Shown: positions 34,007 to 38,919 of the stretch, one piece after another
How positions within the stretch are numbered: the stretch's first letter is position 1
Layout: each line of letters begins with the position of its first letter
DNA from: Alphaproteobacteria bacterium
GTDB taxonomy: Bacteria; Pseudomonadota; Alphaproteobacteria; Rs-D84
NCBI GenBank assembly: GCA_017471445.1
Contig: JAFUTJ010000014.1
Span: 1 to 38,919 of the forward strand
Direction: 5' to 3'
DNA: 38,919 bases
Made by a program: the position numbers and the translations under genes
The notes under the pieces: generated by a model
What the model was told of the DNA's origin: nothing
What the model saw: only the letters and a program-made list of their open reading frames with translations
Databases searched by the model: none

Positions 34007-34360
34007 TTAAAACAATGGCGGGAAACAGTCACCGCCATTGGCCGGGCAGCAATTAAACCCGGCATCGCCCATGTCTGTATAAACTTCATCATTACAGCAA
34101 CCATTTGCATTTGGTTCGGTGCCATCTAAACATTTTACATCGTCCAATGTATCTGTTGCAGCATTGCCATCTATTAATGCAGGACAGCCTTTATCATCAA
34201 ATTCGGCACGTAATGCGGCCACATCTGCATCTGTGGTTTCATTTATCAGAACCTGTAAGCGTTCGCATTCGGCCAAATCCGCGGCCGACACATCATCTGA
34301 ATATGCAACACGCGAAGACACGCAAATACAAAAAACGAATAATGGTAAAATGTATTTCAT
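34007..34360 (-). CDS. Small secreted Cys-rich hypothetical protein
   Basis: A 117-aa protein with a signal peptide (MKYILPLFVFCICVSSRVAYS, cleavage before DDV). The mature part is acidic with eight Cys (CERL, KGCPALID, KCLDGTE, GCCND, NCCPANGGDC), suggesting a small disulfide-bonded extracellular module. GAGAGGGGTG lies ~5 bases before the ATG. No family recognised. It is 45 bases after the 34404-35834 gene and may be co-transcribed with it. Confidence 0.72.
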   Translation of the reverse strand: MKYILPLFVFCICVSSRVAYSDDVSAADLAECERLQVLINETTDADVAALRAEFDDKGCPALIDGNAATDTLDDVKCLDGTEPNANGCCNDEVYTDMGDAGFNCCPANGGDCFPPLF

Positions 34361-34403
34361 AATTCACCCCTCTCTCTGCCATCAGCGAAATTATACCAGA
34401 TTC

Positions 34404-35834
34404 CTAGCGATGGTTCAACTTTCGCAACTGCATCAGATTTTTCAGATGCTGACGCTGTTGCTGGGGGGTGGCATTCTTGAATTTGCTGTGGCTGGACATC
34501 GTTCCACCACGCGCATTAACGCGTTCGCGCGCCATTTTTTGCACCCCTGTGCCACGTTCACCGGCATCAAGAATCGTCTGTTCTAGTTCTTGTTGCTGGG
34601 CCGGTGACAATTTTTGCCCACCATTAATCGCCAATTCCAAAATATCGGAACGAATACCATATTCGCGGTATATAAAGTATGCATATGCAATGCGTTCACG
34701 TCCAATTTCCGGCGTCACAAGAATATTGCCCTGGGCGATTTGCCGATCAATATTATTAATCACAGAATCACGCACGGCCGGTTTTGCAAATATATCAATT
34801 GCAGAATTATAATAATTACGCATCGCCGTTATATGGGCGGCATCGGCCGAATCCACCACGGGTTGCATAACATCTTGCAACAAAACCGTATTAACCGGCG
34901 TTTTGACAACGTTTTTGTTACGCACTTCCTTTTTATTTGGCTCAACACGTTTCGTATCATAATATCGTTTACCTGTTTTCACACCAAACACAATTCCGAT
35001 GGCAATAACAGACGCAACCATCACTGCACTCGCGCCGGTAAAAATTGCACGCCGAAATTTATGCATATCAACATTTTTAACACGGGGTTGTTTTTCTTCT
35101 TGGTGCGCAATTGGCCCATCCGTATGTTCTTGAACTGTGGGTGCGTGCGCACGACGCGACGCCGGTTTACGGGTCGATTTTTTCGGCTTTACAACGTCTG
35201 CGGTATTTGCATTCATTGCCGCGCGAATACGCTGCTTTGCAATATCGGCAACATCACCATCAATATGCGGAAAGCAAACCGTATTTATATAATCATACGC
35301 CGCTGTATAATCCGCCGGATTAATCGTTATAAAACCATTCGCAACAGCATATGCATAATCGTACGCTTCACTGCGATACTTGGCCGCCGCACGATTTCTG
35401 TGATGCGATTCAAAGTTACGATGCAATTTATTACACACTTGTTTGTAATTGTTGGCGCGTTTACGTAATACGTTACCAGACACATTCACGCGCCGACTAT
35501 GCATATATGCCACAGCACGCTTAACCGCAGGTTGGTCATAATCACGCACGAAAGCAATTACGTTAAAATCCGCCTGTTTTTGTAATTTACGCAATAATTC
35601 ATTGCGGTCCAATCCCGCAAATGTATTAATAACCAATGCACATACACGCATGTCAGACGGTGAAATATTATCAATATTATCACGCACCAACTTCAAAACA
35701 TTTATTCCGCGGTCCATTAATCGTTCTGACTTCATATAATCATGCGTATTAAACCGCCGTGATAAACGACCATGCAATTTGCGATATTCTTTTATGTCTT
35801 TTAATATTTGTTTATTATCGTATTTACCAAACAT
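34404..35834 (-). CDS. Hypothetical single-pass membrane protein
   Basis: A 476-aa protein that I do not recognise. The start ATG 35834 (MFGKYDNKQILKDIKEYRKL) is chosen because it begins a clean charged N-terminus; an earlier in-frame ATG at 35849 is possible, and neither has a good ribosome site. The first ~200 residues are basic and helical (RKLHGRLSRRFNTHDYMKSE, KYRSEAYDYAYAVANGF). One membrane helix at ~278-300 (AIFTGASAVMVASVIAIGIVFGV). A long C-terminal part follows (ITAMRNYYNSAIDIFAKPAV...LSPAQQQELEQTILDAGERG). A cytoplasmic nucleic-acid-like domain tethered to the membrane is one reading. Confidence 0.65.
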   Translation of the reverse strand: MFGKYDNKQILKDIKEYRKLHGRLSRRFNTHDYMKSERLMDRGINVLKLVRDNIDNISPSDMRVCALVINTFAGLDRNELLRKLQKQADFNVIAFVRDYDQPAVKRAVAYMHSRRVNVSGNVLRKRANNYKQVCNKLHRNFESHHRNRAAAKYRSEAYDYAYAVANGFITINPADYTAAYDYINTVCFPHIDGDVADIAKQRIRAAMNANTADVVKPKKSTRKPASRRAHAPTVQEHTDGPIAHQEEKQPRVKNVDMHKFRRAIFTGASAVMVASVIAIGIVFGVKTGKRYYDTKRVEPNKKEVRNKNVVKTPVNTVLLQDVMQPVVDSADAAHITAMRNYYNSAIDIFAKPAVRDSVINNIDRQIAQGNILVTPEIGRERIAYAYFIYREYGIRSDILELAINGGQKLSPAQQQELEQTILDAGERGTGVQKMARERVNARGGTMSSHSKFKNATPQQQRQHLKNLMQLRKLNHR

Positions 35835-35870
35835 TGTAATTATACCCATATAAATTAAACTGTGTGCCAT

Positions 35871-35898
35871 AGCATATAACAAAATAAAGTATTGTCAA
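35871..35898 (-). promoter_or_regulatory. Promoter of the 476-aa membrane protein gene
   Basis: Minus-strand TTGACA (35893-35898), 16-base spacer and TATGCT (35871-35876). The -35 is a perfect consensus. It lies just downstream of the tRNA-Thr terminator. Confidence 0.6.
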
Positions 35899-35908
35899 CA
35901 TCTTTAAT

Positions 35909-35931
35909 AAAAAAACGCCGAAAAAACCGGC
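35909..35931 (-). terminator. Terminator after tRNA-Thr
   Basis: Minus-strand GCCG, GTTTTTT loop and CGGC (35917-35931), then GTTTTTTT. Twelve bases after the encoded CCA. Confidence 0.7.
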
Positions 35932-35943
35932 ATATTTTATTCC

Positions 35944-36017
35944 TGGTGCCCTAAGCAAGAATCGGACTTGCGACTCGTCCTTACCAAGGACGTGTTTTAC
36001 CACTAGACTATTAGGGC
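35944..36017 (-). tRNA. tRNA-Thr (anticodon GGT), with an unusual T-loop
   Basis: A 74-nt cloverleaf on the minus strand. Acceptor GCCCTAA / TTAGGGC, anticodon stem CGTCC / GGACG around TTGGTAA (anticodon GGT), discriminator A and encoded CCA (35944-35946). The T-loop reads TCCGATT between GCAAG and CTTGC, so position 55 is C instead of the near-universal T (pseudouridine). The D-stem has one mismatch. Identity as Thr rests on the anticodon. Confidence 0.88.
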
Positions 36018-36032
36018 GATAAAACATTCGGC

Positions 36033-36060
36033 ATTATACGCGTGATGCGCCAAAATGCAA
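36033..36060 (-). promoter_or_regulatory. Promoter of tRNA-Thr
   Basis: Minus-strand TTGCAT (36055-36060), 16-base spacer and TATAAT (36033-36038). Same hexamers and spacing as the tRNA-Val promoter at 14668-14695. Confidence 0.8.
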
Positions 36061-36089
36061 GCATAAAATACGCACCGACGAACACACAT

Positions 36090-36992
36090 CTATTTCTTGG
36101 CGTTCAGGTACGCAATCGCATCCATTGCCGCGGTGCATCCTGTACCAACCGCGGTTGCAATTTGCATTTTTACCCCCGAATGCACATCACCGGCAACAAA
36201 AACACCATCTGGCATTTTTTCTGGCATTAAACGTCCCATTTCGTCGCGCGAAACGTCTTCTGTTAAATAATCTGTGTTCGCTTCATGTCCAATGGCAACG
36301 AATATTCCATCAACCACTATATCGCGTCCATCGGTCGTGGTTGCAATTAATTCACCATTTTCGCCATCTGGCATAGATGAAATTCGTTCCAAATCTGTAT
36401 TAAACAGGCATTCAATATTTTCGCGTGCCGCGACACGTTCGCGCAATACATTTTCCGCGCGGAAAAATTCTGATTTGCGGTAAACAATTGTAACCTTGTT
36501 CGCCAAATCAGCCAAGTACAACGCATCGTTTAACGCGGAATTCCCCCCGCCCAGCACCATTACATTACGCCCCGAGTAAAAGAACCCATCGCACGTTGCG
36601 CAATATGAAACGCCGCGCCCCATAAATTCACGTGCGCCCGCAATATCCAGCCTGCGTGGTGATGCACCGGTCGCAATTATAACCGTGCGCCCAGTGTACG
36701 TTTGACCATCATCGCACCCGATTGCAAAGCCAGATTCGCAATCGCCCGCAATCCCCGCCGCAGACACAAATTTAATTTCAGCACCGAATGATTTGGCCTG
36801 GTCTGCCATAAATTCGGCCAATTGCATACCCGAACCACGAAATCCCGGGTAATTTTCCAATGTTGCAATTCCCGCCATCTGCCCCCCCAAGGTTGTCCCC
36901 CCCAGGACCAGCGTGCTTTTCCCGCCACGCGCCGCATATAACGCCGCGGTTAATCCGGCCGGACCAGAACCCAAAATTAATACATCGTACAT
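36090..36992 (-). CDS. trxB: Thioredoxin reductase
   Basis: A 300-aa flavoenzyme. It reduces thioredoxin with NADPH in the cytosol. FAD motif GSGPAGLTAALYAARGG (8-24), ATGASPRRLD, redox CATC (Cys131, Cys134) inside SYCATCDGFFYSG, NADPH motif VLGGGNSALNDALYL and C-terminal GVFVAGDVHSG...AVGTGCTAAMDA. Slightly shorter than the ~320 residues of E. coli TrxB. AAGGA lies ~9 bases before the ATG. Divergent from serS. Confidence 0.95.
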   Translation of the reverse strand: MYDVLILGSGPAGLTAALYAARGGKSTLVLGGTTLGGQMAGIATLENYPGFRGSGMQLAEFMADQAKSFGAEIKFVSAAGIAGDCESGFAIGCDDGQTYTGRTVIIATGASPRRLDIAGAREFMGRGVSYCATCDGFFYSGRNVMVLGGGNSALNDALYLADLANKVTIVYRKSEFFRAENVLRERVAARENIECLFNTDLERISSMPDGENGELIATTTDGRDIVVDGIFVAIGHEANTDYLTEDVSRDEMGRLMPEKMPDGVFVAGDVHSGVKMQIATAVGTGCTAAMDAIAYLNAKK

Positions 36993-37031
36993 GAATATAT
37001 TCCTTCGCTTTGTGTTAATTTACTGACCCTC

Positions 37032-37060
37032 AGTATAACGTAATCATCATGCGGGCGCAA
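37032..37060 (-). promoter_or_regulatory. Promoter of trxB
   Basis: Minus-strand TTGCGC (37055-37060), 17-base spacer and TATACT (37032-37037), ~40 bases before the start codon. Confidence 0.65.
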
Positions 37061-37085
37061 ATTAAAATCACACCTTAACAAAATA

Positions 37086-37114
37086 TTGATTTTGTCGCAC
37101 TTTCGGTATATAAA
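37086..37114 (+). promoter_or_regulatory. Promoter of serS
   Basis: TTGATT (37086-37091), 17-base spacer and TATAAA (37109-37114), followed by a short leader. Confidence 0.7.
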
Positions 37115-37153
37115 TAGTGAGATAAAATGACCGCACCAAGGGGGACAAAATAA

Positions 37154-38431
37154 ATGTTAGATATTAAGTTTATACGCGAAAATCCAGATATTGTTAAAAA
37201 CGCATGTCGGGTCAAGGGATTTGATGACCATACCGACGAAATATTGGCATTGGATGCACGTATTCGCGAACTAAAAACCATAACCCAGACAAAAACCGCA
37301 GAAAAGAATAAAATTTCGCGTGAAATTCCAACCGCCGCGGACAAGGCAACATTGATTGCACGTTCCCGTGAAATCGGTTCGGAAATCGCCAACGATATGG
37401 CAGAATTGGCGGAAAAAGAAACATTGATGTCCGATCTGATGTATCGTGTGCCACAAATTCCAGATGCCGCCGCACCAATTGGGCCAGATGACACCGCAAA
37501 TACAGAAATTCGCCGTGTTGGTACACCACGCAAATTTGACTTTACGCCACGTCCCCAGTGGGATTTGTTGGACATGAATAATTGGTGGATGCCGGAAAAA
37601 ATTGCAAACCTGTGCGGGCCACGCACATATGCCCTGATGGGTGCGGCCGCAGAATTAGAATTGGCGGTTGAAACATATGTGATTCAGAAATTAATTTCCA
37701 AGGGATTTACTTTTGTCACATGTCCGTCAATTACCAAACCGGCAACAATATTTAGTGCGGGCCATTTTATCGGTTCTGATATGTCGGTCATGAATGGTGA
37801 CGTATTTATGTTAACCGATACAGACCGTTGTTTGGCCGGGACAGCAGAAATCATCTTAAATTCACTGCATTCTGGTGATATATTGGCCGAAAAAGATTTA
37901 CCAATCAAATACGCCGGTTTTTCGCCATGTTTCCGCAAAGAAGCCGGTGCCGCCGGACGCGACACGCGTGGCCTGATGCGGGTACACCAATTTAACAAGG
38001 TTGAACAATACGTCCTGTGCACACCGGAACAATCGGACGAAATGCATGAACACCTGTTGCAAAACCTGTGCGAAATTATGGAAGATTTGGAATTACCGTA
38101 TCGTGTGATTGCAAACTCAACCGGCGACATGGGATTTAACAAGGTAAAAATGAACGATGTTGAGGCATGGGTCCCCAGCGAAAATACATACAAAGAACTG
38201 GGCAGTTGTTCGTCAATCGGTACATTTCAGGCGCGCCGTACAAATACGCGGTATCGCACAACAAATGGCGATGTGAAATTCTGTGCGACACTGAATAATA
38301 CCGGAATCGCCCTGCCCCGTGCGTTAATTCCAATATTGGAAAACCACCAAAACCCAGACGGCAGCGTGAATATTCCCAAAAAATTACAGCCATTAATGGG
38401 CGGACGAACCAAGATTGGCGGCGCACATTAA
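37154..38431 (+). CDS. serS: Seryl-tRNA synthetase
   Basis: A 425-aa class II synthetase of normal length. It charges tRNA-Ser (and tRNA-Sec if present). The N-terminal coiled-coil arm that grips the tRNA variable arm is at ~25-105. Motif 2 FRKEAGAAGRDTRGLMRVHQF with motif 3 NTGIALPRALIPILENHQN. C-terminal IPKKLQPLMGGRTKIG. AAGGGGGAC sits ~8 bases before the ATG. Its stop codon is 7 bases before the promoter of the next surface-protein locus (38439), so that locus is transcribed separately. Confidence 0.96.
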   Translation: MLDIKFIRENPDIVKNACRVKGFDDHTDEILALDARIRELKTITQTKTAEKNKISREIPTAADKATLIARSREIGSEIANDMAELAEKETLMSDLMYRVPQIPDAAAPIGPDDTANTEIRRVGTPRKFDFTPRPQWDLLDMNNWWMPEKIANLCGPRTYALMGAAAELELAVETYVIQKLISKGFTFVTCPSITKPATIFSAGHFIGSDMSVMNGDVFMLTDTDRCLAGTAEIILNSLHSGDILAEKDLPIKYAGFSPCFRKEAGAAGRDTRGLMRVHQFNKVEQYVLCTPEQSDEMHEHLLQNLCEIMEDLELPYRVIANSTGDMGFNKVKMNDVEAWVPSENTYKELGSCSSIGTFQARRTNTRYRTTNGDVKFCATLNNTGIALPRALIPILENHQNPDGSVNIPKKLQPLMGGRTKIGGAH

Positions 38432-38438
38432 AAATATG

Positions 38439-38467
38439 TTGAAAAAAATCGCCCAATGCGTTACAAT
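38439..38467 (+). promoter_or_regulatory. Promoter of locus B in the fixed upstream flank
   Basis: TTGAAA (38439-38444), 17-base spacer and TACAAT (38462-38467), then GCGT and the block GGCGTACAAGGAATTAACCC, which also follows the locus-A promoter. The promoter faces the invertible element and does not lie inside it. Confidence 0.7.
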
Positions 38468-38919
38468 GCGTGGCGTACAAGGAATTAACCCGTGCACAAA
38501 AAAACCACCGTTTTTTTGGTGCACAAATTGTTTTTACAAAACCCCAGAAATCCGCCATTTTATTTTCCTTTATCCGTGCACAAAAAAACGGTGGTTTTTT
38601 TGTGCACGGGGTGTGGTCTGTGGCATGTGCATTTTAACCAATGCCCGCGCCGCAAATTGTCCGGCAAATTTTTATCTGAATTCTAAAAACGAATGTACAT
38701 ATTGCGAAACTAAATATTATTGTCCGGGTGATGATACCAGATACCAATGTCCCGACGATAAATGGGCGGGAAAATATGAACAGTTTTTTGATGATTTTAT
38801 ATCATCAAGTATCTCATCTATATCTTCTTGGGGTAGTTATTTTACATATAATGGCGAACAATATAGAATTCGTTCTGACATTACCCTTTGTCATCGCAAT
38901 GTACATCTTTATACTAAGA
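38466..38919 (+). CDS. Cys-rich surface protein, partial, apparently switched OFF (locus B)
   Basis: Open to the right edge of the window (at least 151 codons, no stop). The ATG at 38466 overlaps the -10 box and is unlikely to be the real start; I give it only as the edge of the open frame. The fixed part after the element encodes GVVCGMCILTNARA (signal peptide core and cleavage site), then ANCPANFYLNSKNECTYCET, KYYCPGDDTRYQCPDDKW and a Ser/aromatic stretch. This is a Cys-rich extracellular protein unlike locus A beyond the signal peptide. In the present orientation no ribosome site and ATG lead into this frame. With segment 38525-38575 reversed, the start becomes MADFWGFVKTICAPKKRWFF, in frame with the rest, mirroring locus A. 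Confidence 0.7.
   Translation, partial: MRGVQGINPCTKKPPFFWCTNCFYKTPEIRHFIFLYPCTKKRWFFCARGVVCGMCILTNARAANCPANFYLNSKNECTYCETKYYCPGDDTRYQCPDDKWAGKYEQFFDDFISSSISSISSWGSYFTYNGEQYRIRSDITLCHRNVHLYTK
38492..38607. repeat. Invertible element B
   Basis: Sites at 38492-38524 and 38576-38607, with arms GTGCACAAAAAAA / TTTTTTT(G)GTGCAC and cores CCACCG and CGGTGG, enclose 51 bp (38525-38575). Its DNA orientation is the same as element A on the plus strand, but the gene it serves lies on the other strand, so relative to the gene the middle segment is reversed. Here the ribosome site and ATG (reading leftward from ~38558) point back towards serS. Confidence 0.8.
38492..38686 (+). CDS. Leader ORF of locus B in the OFF orientation, 64 codons
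   Basis: GTG at 38492, preceded by ACAAGGAATTAACCC, matches the leader start of locus A. In the present orientation the ORF (MHKKTTVFLVHKL...) runs through the whole element in a different frame from the surface protein and stops at 38686. With the segment reversed it would become MHKKTTVFLCTDKGK and stop with TAA directly before the main ATG, as at locus A. The long form is probably a by-product of the OFF state. Confidence 0.4.
   Translation: MHKKTTVFLVHKLFLQNPRNPPFYFPLSVHKKTVVFLCTGCGLWHVHFNQCPRRKLSGKFLSEF

Noticed and set aside
38136..38558. 140-codon frame on the minus strand starting MADFWGFVKTICAPKKRWFF
   Set aside because: This is the switchable start codon pointing backwards into serS antisense; no promoter faces this way and the rest is serS shadow. 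I treat it as evidence for the OFF state, not as a gene.
1..38919. Integrase, transposase or prophage genes that could drive the inversions
   Set aside because: No frame shows recombinase, transposase or phage structural motifs; the enzyme must be encoded elsewhere.

Overview
The window looks like chromosome from an Alphaproteobacterium. The first ~300 bases are the 5' end of a 16S rRNA gene with an alphaproteobacterial-type start. The housekeeping set includes mnmE, ruvA, yebC, mnmG, fabG, fabD, queH, metG, dnaX, aspS, trxB, serS and a DUF4167 gene. Codon use is A/T-leaning with few G/C-rich stretches. Compact operons, overlapping genes and many Cys-rich secreted proteins suggest an uncultured, possibly gut-associated lineage with a small genome. 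That placement is inference.

Layout. 1-654: 16S rRNA and its promoter (minus). 697-1927: a secreted lectin-like protein gene (minus) whose translation start lies inside a small invertible DNA element. 1989-4677: mnmE-ruvA (minus), divergent from yebC. 4756-6708: a MacB-type ABC transporter pair. 6764-7693: a secreted paralogue of the first surface protein, preceded by a highly structured RNA with its own promoter and terminator. 7710-14568: a seven-gene minus-strand operon, metG to mnmG. 14579-14695: tRNA-Val. 14700-15570: GC-rich tandem repeats. 15581-22051: three secreted Cys-rich proteins. 22122-27920: three overlapping prepilin-like genes, a zinc-ribbon membrane protein, a secreted protein and an RluA-type pseudouridine synthase (minus). 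28072-31962: DUF4167 protein, dnaX, a fourth prepilin-like gene, an OmpA-type lipoprotein and an OmpH/Skp-like protein (plus). 32018-33984: aspS with a T-box-like leader. 34007-35898: two unknown envelope-type proteins. 35909-37060: tRNA-Thr and trxB. 37086-38431: serS. 38439-38919: a second copy of the invertible element in front of a Cys-rich surface protein that runs off the window.

Most striking observation. Two loci 36.6 kb apart (1759-1874 and 38492-38607) carry the same ~116-bp cassette. Two ~32-bp sites, each made of 13-bp arms around a 6-bp asymmetric core, lie in inverted orientation around a 51-52-bp segment. The fixed upstream flank (promoter, Shine-Dalgarno, GTG leader codon) and the fixed downstream flank (rest of the signal peptide and the mature protein) have the same order at both loci. 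The middle segment is inverted at one locus relative to the other. In one orientation it supplies a stop for the leader ORF, a Shine-Dalgarno, an ATG and the start of a signal peptide in frame with the surface protein (locus A, apparently ON). At locus B it faces the other way (apparently OFF). Reversing it on paper restores an in-frame signal peptide. I infer a phase-variable translation-start switch for surface proteins, probably worked by a tyrosine recombinase that is not in this window.

Other regulatory RNAs of interest are the aspS leader, with a T-box-like GGGTGGCACCGCG motif whose UGGC would match the GCCA end expected for tRNA-Asp, and the 7481-7681 structured RNA. No recombinase, transposase or CRISPR array is visible.
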